A stretch of 64,000 bases of DNA. It comes from Nonomuraea montanisoli (lineage in GTDB: Bacteria > Actinomycetota > Actinomycetes > Streptosporangiales > Streptosporangiaceae). The notes below the pieces were generated by a model. That model was not told where the DNA came from, ran no database searches, and was given only the letters and a program-made list of their open reading frames with translations. The position numbers were made by a program, and so were the translations under genes. The number at the start of each line of letters is the position of its first letter. The first letter of the stretch is position 1. The DNA is taken from positions 248,001-312,000 of the forward strand of contig NZ_JABWGN010000004.1 in assembly GCF_013363975.1 (NCBI RefSeq), in the 5' to 3' direction. Of the stretch, positions 35,901-44,342 are shown piece after piece.

Positions 35901-36942
35901 CCGCATGCCGGGCACCTCTCCCGACTCGGGCGGCGAGCGTGGTCCGGACACATCAGGCGCGGGGCGCGGACCAGACGAGCCCGCCCTCGGCGACCCGACC
36001 ATGCACGCGACCGGACCAGGAGACGCCGCCGCGTCCGAGGACGACGTGCTCGCTCCGCTGCTCGCCGACGAGGACCCCTGGGTGCGGGCGATGGCGCGCA
36101 TGAACCGGGCTCTCACCTGGATCGAGGCCGGTCGCCGGCACGACTGGGCGGAGGCCGTCCTGGAGGAGGCCCTGGCCGGGTTCCGGGCCCTGGGCGAGCG
36201 ATGGGGCGTCTCCTCCGCGCTAACCGCGCTCGGCGGGCTGGCCGCCTGGCGGGGCGACCTGGCGGCGGCGGCCGGCCGCCACGAGGAGGCGATCGCCGTC
36301 GTCACCGAGGTGGTGCCGGCCGAGGACGCATGGCAACTGCGGCTCAGACTGGCCCAGTACCGCTGGCTGGGCGGTGACCGGGACGGCTGCGCGGCGGCCA
36401 TGGACGAGGCCGAGCGGGACACCGAGCGGATCGGGCTGCCCGCGGGCCGGGTGGCGGTCGCCTACGCCCGGGCGGAGCTGGCCCGGTGGGCCGGTGATCC
36501 CGGCGCGGCCCGGGCCCACCTCGCCCGGGCCGAGGAGCTGGCCCGGGGCATGCCGCTGAACTGGGGGTTCCGGGCGATGGTGCTCGACACGCTGGGATAC
36601 CTCGACGCGCTGGCCGGGGATCTGGAGGCGGCGAGGGCCCATCGCGCCGCCGCGCTGCCCTGGGCGTCGCGTTCCATGAGCGCCCCGGCGGTCGGGCTGC
36701 TGCTCGTGGGCATCGCGGACCTCGCACTGCGGCGCGGCCGGCCGCGTGAGGCGGCGCGACTGCTGGCGGCGAGCAGCGCCGTGCGGGGCACGCCGGACCT
36801 CTCGCAGCCCGACGCGGCGCGCGTGGAGGCGGCCGTCCGGGGACTGCTCGGCGACGAGGAGTACGCCGAGGCCGCGCGGCTCGGCCGGGACGCGACGCTC
36901 GCGACGGTGAACGAGATCGTCGCGCCCACTCTGAGCCCATGA
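32932..36942 (+). CDS. SARP/AfsR-like regulator with NB-ARC ATPase and TPR domains
   Basis: A 1336-residue regulator. Residues 1-90 form an OmpR-like winged helix ([12 protein letters not shown] start) and about 95-310 a BTAD domain, together the SARP module. An NB-ARC-type ATPase follows with [12 protein letters not shown] (about residue 456), [10 protein letters not shown] and [19 protein letters not shown]-like helices fill the rest. GTG 32932 matches the SARP start; CAGAAT six bases upstream may be a leaderless -10. Three low-complexity arrays interrupt the protein: AGAGA repeats in the BTAD domain, Gly/Asp repeats in the linker and VSG repeats before the TPR part. It likely senses a ligand and activates a biosynthetic target such as the divergent gene. 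Confidence 0.85.
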   Translation: MRIGLLGPLEVRSDDGALVEVGGARLRAALAVLALDAGRVVPVTRLVDGVWGERPPAQALNAAQALVSRLRRALPPVPVPIESHPAGYRLNAGPDDVDVLRFERLAAAGRSAMAADPVRGARLLREALALWRGPALADVAGTDFFAAPVARLSELRLSVLEDRLEADLRALPSGAAWSAAAWSGAAGSGAAGSGAAWSRTAGSGAAGAGAAGAGAAGAGAAGAGAAGAGAASSGADWREAGAGAGLGAALVVELTALVAEHPLRERPAGTLMRALCATGRRAEALAVYERVRLALAEALGADPSPELSALHTAILRGDDPGHMRGDAPGHARGVDLGRVTVPRDERASARRGEADGGAGGEADHGTGGEADGGARGGADGGTGRGTDGGTRGEADGGAGGEADDGTGRGADGGGPVPGAAARTNLRAPLTGLVGRENDLRRVGELLGEHRLTTLIGPGGSGKTRLAGEAARAFLGRSPGGVWLVELAPLREESEVARAVLAALRIREQAWGGPAPEDDPADRLAAALRGRDMLLVLDNCEHLADAVAALADRLLGECPDLRVLATSREPLGLTGEALWPVEPLPLPPEGAGAAEAMAYPAVRLLSERARAANPGFEVNESTAAAVVRICRALDGMPLAIELAAARLRAMTPQRLAERLGDRFALLTGGSRVALPRHRTLRAVVDWSWELLSEEERTLLRRMAVFSGGAMPEAAEHVCADVPARPAGPAAPGAGERVLGLLFGLADKSLLVVSDDEGPRFGMLETIREYTLERLREAGELERVRRAHADWFAALAETADPELRRAGQAVWLRRLAHERANVDSAVRDALAAGDSGVAVRLVAAMGWCWFLEWALGGHKAEGARLAADVLAMPGVPDVPDVSGVSDVSHVSGASDTSDMSHVSGASGAPGVSGVSGVSRVPGAASVSGVSGVSGSTAEDDQVRAAACAVAALFELNGHGDERRAGEWIRTAERIAARTWCPHPLARLIGPLSRMPGTSPDSGGERGPDTSGAGRGPDEPALGDPTMHATGPGDAAASEDDVLAPLLADEDPWVRAMARMNRALTWIEAGRRHDWAEAVLEEALAGFRALGERWGVSSALTALGGLAAWRGDLAAAAGRHEEAIAVVTEVVPAEDAWQLRLRLAQYRWLGGDRDGCAAAMDEAERDTERIGLPAGRVAVAYARAELARWAGDPGAARAHLARAEELARGMPLNWGFRAMVLDTLGYLDALAGDLEAARAHRAAALPWASRSMSAPAVGLLLVGIADLALRRGRPREAARLLAASSAVRGTPDLSQPDAARVEAAVRGLLGDEEYAEAARLGRDATLATVNEIVAPTLSP
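33541..33615 (+). repeat. Five exact 15-bp tandem repeats in the BTAD region
   Basis: GGAGCGGCGGGAGCA is repeated five times without change (33541-33615), with degenerate copies on both sides (about 33480-33630). It encodes repeated Gly-Ala-Ala-Gly-Ala, inserted into the BTAD helices at about residues 180-232. Identical units suggest recent slippage. Confidence 0.9.
33985..34172 (+). repeat. 24-bp tandem repeats encoding [12 protein letters not shown] units
   Basis: About eight degenerate 24-bp units encode an acidic Gly-rich linker between the SARP module and the ATPase. The eight-residue period is GEADGGAG with substitutions such as RGTDGGTR. It is probably a flexible tether. Confidence 0.85.
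35542..35733 (+). repeat. 9-bp tandem repeats encoding VSG/VPD triplets
   Basis: About 21 copies of a 9-bp unit (GTGTCCGGC and variants) encode Val-Ser-Gly or Val-Pro-Asp triplets between the ATPase and TPR regions. Base usage differs from the flanks, with more T at the second position. Confidence 0.88.
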
Positions 36943-37044
36943 CCACGCGCCGCCCTCCCCGTCGGGCGGCACGTGGGCACCGGCCGCCAGATGACCGGCG
37001 GCACCACGCGAGCGCCTGGCCAATTCGACGGGCGGCCCGGGCGG

Positions 37045-37158
37045 ACGGGGCGGGCGTGGCGGTCCAAGCGGGCCAGGCGATCCCGGCGGGCCCGGAGGTC
37101 CCAGCGGGCGCGACGGTCCAGGCAGGCCGGGCGATCCCGGCGGGCCGGGCGGGCCGGG
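37045..37158. repeat. GC-rich collagen-like repeats in a convergent gap
   Basis: The 221-bp gap (36943-37163) between the SARP and S9 peptidase genes holds degenerate 9/18-bp repeats (GGCGATCCCGGCGGGCCC type). Read on the minus strand they would encode Gly-Pro-Pro-like triplets, but they lie after the peptidase stop codon and have no start, so they are treated as non-coding. Confidence 0.6.
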
Positions 37159-37163
37159 GTCGG

Positions 37164-39458
37164 TTACATGCCGGGTGGTACCGGGGTGAGGTGGTAGTCC
37201 TCCGGCGGCTCCATTCCCAGCAGGTGCCGTACCAGGAAGTCCCACTTGCGGCGGTTGACGTAGTGCTCGTACCCGGCGAACACGTGCTCCGCCCCCGGCA
37301 CGATCAGCATGTCGAAGTCCTTGCCCGCGGCGATGAGCCGTTCGGCCAGCCGCAGCGTCAGGTGCGGCGAGACCTGGGTGTCGCGGCCGCCGTGGACGAG
37401 CAGCAACCGCCCCTCCAGCCGGTCGGCGCGGTCCACGTTGGACGTGGCGGCGTACGTCTCCTCGTCGTACGGCCCGTTGTACGCCTCCGCCGTGCCCGGG
37501 TCCCCGTACCGGAGGTCGTGCATGCCCGCCTCGGCCACCCCCACCGTGAAGACGTCCGGGTGGTCGAGCATCGCCCGGACGGTGGCCTGGCCGCCCGCGG
37601 AGATGCCGAAGATCCCCACCCGCCCGAGGTCCATCCACGGCCGGGTGGAGCCGAGCTGTTCGAGCGCGGCGACGTGGTCGGCCAGCCCGGCCTCGCCGAG
37701 CCGCCGGTACGACGCGTCGTGGAACTCCTTGTCCCGCCCCGGCGTCCCCCGCCCGTCCAGGGCCACCACGACGAACCCGAGCGCCGCCACCGCCTCGGCG
37801 TCGTAACCGTGCCAGCCGGGGTCGAACGACGGGCTCACCCGCGTCACGGCCGGGAAGGGGTACACGTGGTCGAGCACCGGGTAGCGGCGGCCGGGGTCGA
37901 ACCCGTGCGGCCGGTGGAGGACCCCGTACACGTCGGTCCGCCCGTCGGCCGCCTTGACGCGGAACCGCTCGGGCGCGCTCCAGCCGGTCGCGACGAGCCC
38001 CGAGACGTCGGCGCGACCCAGCTCCATGATCACCTGTCCGTCCGGCCCGAGGAGGCTGGTCACGGGCGGGGTGCCGGTGGTGGAGGCGGTGTCGACGACA
38101 TACCCGCCGCAGGGCGGCACGACGGCCGCGTGGTCGAGGTCGTCCCGGGTGATCCGCTCCACCCCGCCGCCGTCGAGCCCGGCCCGGCACACCTGGCGGC
38201 GGTACGGGTCGCCGGGGACGAGCCCGGAGGCGGTGAAGGTGACGACCCGGCGCTCCTCGTCCACGTGCAGGATCTCCTGGACGGCCCACTCCCCCGACGT
38301 CACCTGGCGGCGCGGCTCGCCGGCGCCGGCGTCGTACAGGGAGTCGTACAGGTACAGGTGGCCCCAGCCGTCGCGCTGCGAGTACCACAGCACCTCCCGC
38401 CCCGACAGGACGCGCACCAGGGGCGGCCGGTCGAGCCGCTGCGACGGCTCCACCCGGGTCTCCCCCGCCTCCTCCACCAGGGTCGTCACCTCGCCCGTGG
38501 CCGGGTCGAGCCGGCGCAGCCGCAGGGTGCGCGCGTCACGCGAACGGCTCAGGTAGTGGACGGCCGAGCCGTCCTCCGCCCACCACGCCCACCCCAGCAG
38601 GACGGGCGAGAACGTCGGCATCGCCTCCGGCTCCGCCCGCGCGGTCACGACGGCGCCCGTGGCCACGTCCAGCACCACCAGCTCGGCCGCCGGGAGCCGC
38701 TCGTCCCCCGGGTACGGCTGGCGCAGCGTCACCAGCCGCGGCTCGCCGCCGTCGGCCGGCAGGGCGTCGACCAGGTGCGTCAGCCGCACCCCCTCCTGGA
38801 GGGTGCGGTGCGTGAGCACGCGGGAGGAGTCGGGCGACCAGGCGGCGGCCGGGGGCGCGTGCGGCAGTCCCAGGCGTTGGAGGAGGGGCGAGTACATGAA
38901 GAAGTCGGGGCTCGCCCCGCAGTCGTGGTCGGCGTCGCCGCCGGTGGTCAGCGGCCGTTCGGCGCCGTCCTCCAGGGCGCGCAGCCACAGGTCGTGGCCG
39001 CGGCGGAACACCGCGAGCCGCCCGTCGGGCGAGCGCACCTCCAGCGGGCCGGCGGGCGGCGGGCCGGGGACGCGCTCGCACGCCGAGCCGTCGGCCGCGC
39101 ACCGCCAGTGGGCCCCGAACGCGGCGAACTCGACCGCCTCCACCGTCCCGCCCGCCGTGCCGGTGATCAGGTGGACGGCGGCGAACGGCAGGGCGCGGGC
39201 GTCCACCGGCTGCCCGGCCGTCTCCGCGAGCGCCGCCGCGACCTTCTCGTGGTCGAACGCGGGCTCCCGCGTCCCGGCGGCCGGATCCACGAGGACGAAG
39301 CTCACACCGCCGGGGGTGTCCGCCGCGTACCAGAAGCGGGCGCCGCCCTCGATCCAGTGCGGCGTGACCTCGCCCCCTCGGACGAGGCGGCGGCGGTTGT
39401 GGCGGAGCAACTGCTCGGCGGTCCGGTACGCGGAGGCGTCGAGGCGGGGCGTGGTCAT
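37164..39458 (-). CDS. S9-family serine peptidase (dipeptidyl-peptidase IV-like)
   Basis: A 764-residue prolyl-oligopeptidase-family enzyme, cytoplasmic because no signal peptide is present. The N-terminal 500 residues form a beta-propeller rich in W-S-x-D blade motifs ([12 protein letters not shown]). The C-terminal hydrolase domain has the nucleophile [12 protein letters not shown] (Ser), the Asp in [13 protein letters not shown] and the His in [13 protein letters not shown]. The nucleophile is GISAG where DPP-IV enzymes usually have GWSYG, so subfamily specificity is uncertain. ATG 39458 begins MTTPRLD and is preceded by GGAGAGGAA on the minus strand. It is divergent from the NmrA-like gene. 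Confidence 0.88.
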   Translation of the reverse strand: MTTPRLDASAYRTAEQLLRHNRRRLVRGGEVTPHWIEGGARFWYAADTPGGVSFVLVDPAAGTREPAFDHEKVAAALAETAGQPVDARALPFAAVHLITGTAGGTVEAVEFAAFGAHWRCAADGSACERVPGPPPAGPLEVRSPDGRLAVFRRGHDLWLRALEDGAERPLTTGGDADHDCGASPDFFMYSPLLQRLGLPHAPPAAAWSPDSSRVLTHRTLQEGVRLTHLVDALPADGGEPRLVTLRQPYPGDERLPAAELVVLDVATGAVVTARAEPEAMPTFSPVLLGWAWWAEDGSAVHYLSRSRDARTLRLRRLDPATGEVTTLVEEAGETRVEPSQRLDRPPLVRVLSGREVLWYSQRDGWGHLYLYDSLYDAGAGEPRRQVTSGEWAVQEILHVDEERRVVTFTASGLVPGDPYRRQVCRAGLDGGGVERITRDDLDHAAVVPPCGGYVVDTASTTGTPPVTSLLGPDGQVIMELGRADVSGLVATGWSAPERFRVKAADGRTDVYGVLHRPHGFDPGRRYPVLDHVYPFPAVTRVSPSFDPGWHGYDAEAVAALGFVVVALDGRGTPGRDKEFHDASYRRLGEAGLADHVAALEQLGSTRPWMDLGRVGIFGISAGGQATVRAMLDHPDVFTVGVAEAGMHDLRYGDPGTAEAYNGPYDEETYAATSNVDRADRLEGRLLLVHGGRDTQVSPHLTLRLAERLIAAGKDFDMLIVPGAEHVFAGYEHYVNRRKWDFLVRHLLGMEPPEDYHLTPVPPGM

Positions 39459-39559
39459 CGGCGGAGTTCCTCTCCAGCGGAGTCGAAGGGCGGTCCGGGG
39501 GCTTCCGGGGACGCCTGGTCGCCCTGAGACTGGCGGAGAGCGGCGACAGCGGCTTGAGC

Positions 39560-39581
39560 GATCGCTGACAGATCGCTGACA
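39560..39581. repeat. Adjacent 11-bp direct repeats in a divergent promoter region
   Basis: GATCGCTGACA occurs twice in direct succession (39560-39570 and 39571-39581) in the 229-bp gap between the S9 peptidase and NmrA-like genes. The 11-bp period, one helical turn, would suit a regulator binding on one face of the DNA. Confidence 0.6.
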
Positions 39582-39687
39582 CGCCCGCGATCGCCGCCGC
39601 ACGCGGATCCCGCGGAGCCCGTACCGGCCTGACGCCGGTGGCGTGCGATCCTGGCGGCAGGGAGACCCAGCGCACCGGGAGCCGGAC

Positions 39688-40581
39688 ATGACCCAGGACT
39701 CGGACGACTCGAAGGGGACGCACGCCCCGGACGGGACCACGATCGCCGTGACCGGCGCCACCGGGTACATCGGCGGCGGTGTCGCGCGCCGCCTGGCCGC
39801 GGCCGGCGTGCCGCAGCGGCTGCTGGTCCGCGACCCCGGCCGGGCGCCCCGCCTGCCGGGCGCGTCCGTGGCGCGGGCGCCGTTCGGGGACCGCGCCGCG
39901 GTGCGCGAGGCGCTGCGGGGCGCCGGTCCGGTCCTCATGGTGTCGGCGTCCGAGACGCCCGACCGGGTCGAGCAGCACCGCGCGTTCGTGGACGCCGCCG
40001 CCGAGGCCGGCGTGCCGCACCTGGTGTACGTGTCGTTCTACGGGGCCGCGCCGGACGCCACGTTCACCCTGGCCCGCGACCACTGGGCGACCGAGGAGCA
40101 CATCCGCGCCTCCGGCCTGGCGTTCACGTTCCTGCGCGACAACCTGTACGCCGACTTCCTGCCCGCCATGGCGGGCGACGACGGCGTCATCCGGGGGCCC
40201 GCCGGGCGAGGACGCGTGGCCGTGGTCGCCCGGGACGACGTCGCGGACGCCGCGGTCGCCGTGCTGGCCGACCCGGACGAGCACGCCGGGCGCACGTACG
40301 ACCTGACCGGCCCGGAGGCGCTCACGCTGGACGAGGTCGCCGCCGTGCTGTCCGAGGCGACCGGCCGGCCGGTCGCCTACCACGACGAGACCGTGGAGGA
40401 GGCGTACCGCTCGCGCGCCTCCTACGGCGCGCCCGACTGGCAGGTGGACGCCTGGGTGTCCACCTACACGGCGATCCGCGCCGGGGAGCTGGCGGGGGTC
40501 AGCGGCGACGTGCCGCGCCTGACCGGTCACCCCGCCACCGCGCTCGCGGACCTCGTCCGCCGCTCCCCCGCCCAGCCGTGA
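39688..40581 (+). CDS. NmrA/atypical SDR NAD(P)-binding protein
   Basis: A 297-residue NmrA-like atypical SDR. TIAVTGATGYIGGGVARRL is the Rossmann NAD(P)-binding motif (GxxGxxG). LVYVSFYGAAPDATFTLARDHWATEEH and TFLRDNLYADFLPA match quinone-reductase-type NmrA proteins such as QorB, which reduce quinones or act as redox sensors. There is no YxxxK pair. ATG 39688 is used; an upstream ATG at 39643 would add 15 residues before the family start. It is a single gene followed by a hairpin. Confidence 0.83.
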   Translation: MTQDSDDSKGTHAPDGTTIAVTGATGYIGGGVARRLAAAGVPQRLLVRDPGRAPRLPGASVARAPFGDRAAVREALRGAGPVLMVSASETPDRVEQHRAFVDAAAEAGVPHLVYVSFYGAAPDATFTLARDHWATEEHIRASGLAFTFLRDNLYADFLPAMAGDDGVIRGPAGRGRVAVVARDDVADAAVAVLADPDEHAGRTYDLTGPEALTLDEVAAVLSEATGRPVAYHDETVEEAYRSRASYGAPDWQVDAWVSTYTAIRAGELAGVSGDVPRLTGHPATALADLVRRSPAQP

Positions 40582-40621
40582 CCCACCCGGCCGTCGCCGG
40601 GCTGCTCGCCGCCGCCCTCTG

Positions 40622-40650
40622 GTGAGCCGCCGCCACGGGCGGGGGCTCAC
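40622..40650. terminator. Hairpin between convergent NmrA and UvrA-like genes
   Basis: GTGAGCCGCCGCC (40622-40634) pairs with GGCGGGGGCTCAC (40638-40650) with one mismatch and a 3-nt loop. The UvrA-like stop codon (40647-40649) lies in the right arm. It is likely a bidirectional terminator. Confidence 0.55.
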
Positions 40651-42971
40651 GCCACGTACTGCCTCAGGTGCTGCGCCGTCAGGGACGTGCCCGTGGCGAC
40701 CAGCTCGGACGGGGTGCCGGAGAAGACGACCCGGCCGCCGTCGTGGCCGGCCCCCGGCCCCAGGTCGATGATCCAGTCGGCGTGCGCCATGACGGCCTGG
40801 TGGTGCTCGATGACGATGACCGTGTTGCCGTCGTCCACCAGCCGGTCCAGCAGCCCGAGCAACTGGTCCACGTCCGCGAGGTGCAGGCCGGTGGTGGGCT
40901 CGTCCAGGACGTACGTGGTGCCGTTGCGCGCCATGTTGACGGCCAGCTTGAGCCGCTGCCGCTCGCCGCCCGACAGGGTGGTGAGCGGCTGCCCGAGCGT
41001 GAGGTAGCCGAGGCCGACGGCGGCGAGCCGGTCGAGGACGGCCCGCGCCTGGCCGGAGGCGAAGAACTCCCGCGCCTCCGCCACCGGCATGGCCAGCACC
41101 TCGCTGATGTCGCGACCCCGCAGCCGGTACGTGAGCACCTCGGGGGTGAACCGCCGCCCCTCGCACTCCTCGCACACCGACGCCACCTCGGCCATCATCG
41201 CCAGGTCGGTGTAGACGAGCCCGATGCCCTTGCAGGCCGGGCACGCGCCCTCGGAGTTGGCGCTGAACAGGCTCGCCTTCACCCCGTTGGCCTTGGCGAA
41301 CGCCGCCCGGATCGGGTCGAGCAGGCCGGTGTAGGTGGCCGGGTTGCTGCGCCGCGACCCGCGGATCGGCGACTGGTCGGCGACCACGACGCCCTCGCGC
41401 CCCGCGACGTACCCGTGGATGAGCGAGCTCTTGCCCGAGCCGGCGACGCCGGTCACGACCGTGAGCACGCCGAGCGGGATGTCGGCGCTGACGTCACGCA
41501 GGTTGTGCAGCGTGGCGCCGCGCACGGCGAGGTGGCCGGTGGGAGGGCGGACGTCGGCGCGGAGCTTGGCGCGGTGGTCGAGGTAGCGGCCGGTGAGCGT
41601 GCCGGAGGCGCGCAGCCCGGCCAGGTCGCCGGTGTAGCAGATCCGGCCGCCCTGGGTGCCGGCGCCGGGGCCGAGGTCCACGACGTGGTCGGCGATAGCG
41701 ATGGTCTCCGGCTTGTGCTCGACGACGAGCACCGTGTTGCCCTTGTCGCGCAGCCGCAGCAGCAGGCCGTTCATGCGCTGGATGTCGTGCGGGTGCAGCC
41801 CGGCGGTCGGCTCGTCGAAGACGTAGGTGACGTCGCTGAGGCTGGAGGTGAGGTGGCGCACCATCTTGACGCGCTGCGCCTCGCCGCCGGACAGGGTGGA
41901 GGACTCCCGGTCGAGGCTGAGGTAGCCGAGGCCGATCTCGACGAGCGAGTCGAGCGTCTCCAGCAGGGTGTCGATGAGCGGCTTGACCGAGGCGTCCTCG
42001 ACGCCGCGGACGAACGCGGCGAGCTCGTCGATCTGCATGGCCGAGCAGTCGGTGATGCTGCGGCCGGCGATGAGGCTGGAGCGGGCGGTCTCGTTGAGCC
42101 GGGTGCCGGCGCAGGCCCCGCACGGGGCGAGCTTGACCGCCCGGTCGGCGAAGGCGCGCGCCCCCGGCTGCATCGACTCGCGGTCCTTGGCCAGGTAGAG
42201 CCGCCGGACCTTGGTGACGAGCCCTTCGTAGGTGAACGTGTTGGAACCCATTTTGATCTTGGTGGCGGGCTTGTGGAGGAAGTCCTCCCACTGCTCCGGG
42301 GTGTAGTCGCGCAGCCTGACGCCGGGGTCGAACAGGCCGGAGCCGGCCATGAGCTGCCAGTACCACGTGTCCTTGGCGAAGCCCGGCACCTTGATCGCTC
42401 CGTCGTCCAGGGACAGGTCGCGGTCCACCAGCTCGTCCACGTCGATCTCGGACGCCTTGCCGAGGCCCTCGCAGGCGGGGCACATGCCCTCGGCCCGGTT
42501 GAAGCTGAAGGCGAAGGGCGGCCCGGCGTGCGGGACGCCGAGGCGGCTGAACATGATCCGCAGCATGGTGTGGCAGTCGGTGGCGGTGCCGACGGTGGAG
42601 CGGACGTTGGCGCCCATCCGCTCCTGGTCCACGATGATCGCCGCGCTGAGGTTGCGCAGCGCGTCGACGTCCGGCCGGGCCTGGGAGGGCATGAAGTTCT
42701 GGATGAACGCGGTGTAGGTCTCGTTGATGAGCCGGCGCGACTCCGCCGCGATGGTGTCGAAGACGAGCGAGGACTTGCCGGAGCCCGAGACGCCGGTGAA
42801 GACGGTCAGACGCCGCTTGGGGATGTCGAGCGAGACACCCGCCAGGTTGTTCTCCCTGGCGCCGCGCACCTGGATGACGTCGTGGCTGTCGGCGGCCTGG
42901 TGGCCGGGCGCCTCGTGCCCGTCGGGAACGAGGACGGCACCGGCCTGCGTGCTGAGGAGGGGGGAATGCAT
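40647..42971 (-). CDS. UvrA-like ABC ATPase, drug-resistance type
   Basis: A 774-residue UvrA paralogue with two ABC halves. Walker A motifs are FTGVSGSGKSSL and VTGVAGSGKSSL, signatures are LSGGEAQRVKM and LSGGERQRLKL. Zinc-finger Cys pairs are CPACEG, CGACAG and CPACKG...CEECEG. It is about 170 residues shorter than housekeeping UvrA and lacks the UvrB-binding region, which matches the class linked to self-resistance against DNA-binding drugs (DrrC of daunorubicin clusters). ATG 42971 is chosen because upstream codons run into the divergent MerR gene. It probably protects DNA or helps remove bound drug; excision repair with UvrBC is less likely. Confidence 0.87.
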   Translation of the reverse strand: MHSPLLSTQAGAVLVPDGHEAPGHQAADSHDVIQVRGARENNLAGVSLDIPKRRLTVFTGVSGSGKSSLVFDTIAAESRRLINETYTAFIQNFMPSQARPDVDALRNLSAAIIVDQERMGANVRSTVGTATDCHTMLRIMFSRLGVPHAGPPFAFSFNRAEGMCPACEGLGKASEIDVDELVDRDLSLDDGAIKVPGFAKDTWYWQLMAGSGLFDPGVRLRDYTPEQWEDFLHKPATKIKMGSNTFTYEGLVTKVRRLYLAKDRESMQPGARAFADRAVKLAPCGACAGTRLNETARSSLIAGRSITDCSAMQIDELAAFVRGVEDASVKPLIDTLLETLDSLVEIGLGYLSLDRESSTLSGGEAQRVKMVRHLTSSLSDVTYVFDEPTAGLHPHDIQRMNGLLLRLRDKGNTVLVVEHKPETIAIADHVVDLGPGAGTQGGRICYTGDLAGLRASGTLTGRYLDHRAKLRADVRPPTGHLAVRGATLHNLRDVSADIPLGVLTVVTGVAGSGKSSLIHGYVAGREGVVVADQSPIRGSRRSNPATYTGLLDPIRAAFAKANGVKASLFSANSEGACPACKGIGLVYTDLAMMAEVASVCEECEGRRFTPEVLTYRLRGRDISEVLAMPVAEAREFFASGQARAVLDRLAAVGLGYLTLGQPLTTLSGGERQRLKLAVNMARNGTTYVLDEPTTGLHLADVDQLLGLLDRLVDDGNTVIVIEHHQAVMAHADWIIDLGPGAGHDGGRVVFSGTPSELVATGTSLTAQHLRQYVA

Positions 42972-43043
42972 GGCTTCAAGTGTGTCATTGATGTGCCGGT
43001 TGATAGTTTTGGCGCGATCATCCCCCAGCAGGAGGAGGGACGC

Positions 43044-43793
43044 GTGGCCAACCCTCAAACGCTACGTAACACGCCCGGTGACGGCGGGACGTTGCGGCCG
43101 GTCGACCTGGCGCGCCTCGTGGGGCTGTCCACGCAGCAGATCCGCAACTACGCCGACGCGGGCGTCCTGCCGCCGGCCCCGCGGACGGAGGCGGGCTACC
43201 GCCGCTTCGGCCCGCGCCACCGGGAGGCGCTGCTGACCTACCGGGCGCTGGCGGCGGGCCACAGCTGGGAGCGCGCGGGCGAGATCCTGGGGGCGGTGAA
43301 CGCGGGCGACGCGGCGTCGGCCCTGGCGCTGGTGGACGCGGGTCACGCCGCGCTGCACGAGCAGCGGGTGTCGCTCCAGGCCATCGGCGCGGCCCTGGAG
43401 GAGGTGGCGGTCGGCGACCCGGACGCCTTCGCGACGCCCCGGCCGGGGCTGCGCGTGGGCGAGGTGGCGGCCCGCCTCGGGGTGCGGACGTCGGCGCTGC
43501 GGCTGTGGGAGGCGAGCGGGCTGATCAGGCCCGGCCGTGACCGGGTGACGGGCTACCGGACGTTCGGGCCGGACGACGTGCGCGACGCGCAGATGGTGCG
43601 GATGCTGCGGGAGGCGCGCCATCCCCTGCCGCGGATCCGGCTCATCCTCGACGCGCTGCGCCGCACCGGCAGCACCGACGCGCTGCGCGCCGCCCTCGCC
43701 GAGCGACGGGCCGAGCTCGAACGGCGGGCGACGGCCATGCTGGAGGGCGCCGCCCTGCTCCACCGGTACGTCACCGGCGACCTCAGGGCTTGA
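43044..43793 (+). CDS. MerR-family regulator with two helix-turn-helix heads
   Basis: A 249-residue regulator with two MerR winged-helix units in one chain. The first (about residues 15-70) has LRPVDLARLVGLSTQQIRNYADAGVL and GYRRFGPRHREALL. The second (about 132-200) has LRVGEVAARLGVRTSALRLWEASGLI and GYRTFGPDDVRDAQMV, followed by a helical region. Ordinary MerR proteins have one such head. The start is GTG 43044 after GGAGGAGGGA. It is divergent from the UvrA-like gene with only 72 bp between them, so it probably controls it in response to a drug. The stop overlaps the convergent MarR gene by 11 bp. Confidence 0.85.
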   Translation: MANPQTLRNTPGDGGTLRPVDLARLVGLSTQQIRNYADAGVLPPAPRTEAGYRRFGPRHREALLTYRALAAGHSWERAGEILGAVNAGDAASALALVDAGHAALHEQRVSLQAIGAALEEVAVGDPDAFATPRPGLRVGEVAARLGVRTSALRLWEASGLIRPGRDRVTGYRTFGPDDVRDAQMVRMLREARHPLPRIRLILDALRRTGSTDALRAALAERRAELERRATAMLEGAALLHRYVTGDLRA

Positions 43794-44235
43794 GGCGGGT
43801 GAGCGCGTCGGGGCCGAGGCGGGCGGCGAGGGCCTCCAGCAGGGCCGTGACCTCGGCGACCGCGCCGGCGTCGGCGCCGCCCAGCGCGGCGGCCAGGGCG
43901 TCCTCGACGGGCGCCGAGCGGGCCGCGGCGACCCGCTCGGAGATCTGCGGCGCATGCCTGATCACGGTCCTGCGCCGGTCGCGGGCGTCGGGCTCGGTGA
44001 CCACGGCGCCCGCCTCGCGCAGGCGGGCCACCGCACCCGACACGGCGCTCTGCGGCAGCCCGGTGCGGGCGACGATCTCGCTGACCGAGGTCTCCGGATG
44101 GCCCCGGACGTCGCTCACGACGATGAGGACGGTGCGCACGCTCGTCGTCTGGGGGCCGATGCCCTCGGTCGGCATGGCCTCCTCGCCGATCTTCATCAGC
44201 GTCCGCCCCAGCAGGAACAGGTCCACCGCGTTCAT
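43783..44235 (-). CDS. MarR-family regulator
   Basis: A 150-residue MarR-type winged-helix regulator. ETSVSEIVARTGLPQSAVSGAVARLREAGAVV is the recognition helix region and EPDARDRRRTVIRHAP is the wing. Helices at both ends make the dimer interface. It is divergent from the sigma-factor gene with a clear inverted repeat between them, so autoregulation and control of the sigma factor are likely. Its 3' end overlaps the MerR gene by 11 bp on the opposite strand, so each transcript is partly antisense to the other. Confidence 0.85.
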   Translation of the reverse strand: MNAVDLFLLGRTLMKIGEEAMPTEGIGPQTTSVRTVLIVVSDVRGHPETSVSEIVARTGLPQSAVSGAVARLREAGAVVTEPDARDRRRTVIRHAPQISERVAAARSAPVEDALAAALGGADAGAVAEVTALLEALAARLGPDALTRLKP

Positions 44236-44256
44236 GCCGCCGATAATACATCAGAA

Positions 44257-44282
44257 CAGATGCATCCGGCTTGATGCGTCTG
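44257..44282. promoter_or_regulatory. Inverted repeat, candidate MarR operator
   Basis: CAGATGCATC (44257-44266) and GATGCGTCTG (44273-44282) are inverted copies with one mismatch, 6 bp apart. The site lies 21 bp upstream of the MarR ATG and 60 bp before the sigma-factor ATG, the usual place for a MarR dimer. Confidence 0.6.
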
Positions 44283-44342
44283 TCACATCGGCGGGGCCCC
44301 GCACGTCATGCCGGTGAGCGAACGTGATGGAGGATGTGACCG

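Noticed and set aside
36990..37163. Collagen-like protein on the minus strand
   Set aside because: The Gly-Pro-rich frame has no start or ribosome-binding site and belongs to a shadow frame of the peptidase gene.
40668..43043. Very long plus-strand open frame antisense to the UvrA-like gene, continuous with the MerR frame
   Set aside because: High-GC shadow frame; only the part from GTG 43044, with a ribosome-binding site and MerR domains, is real.
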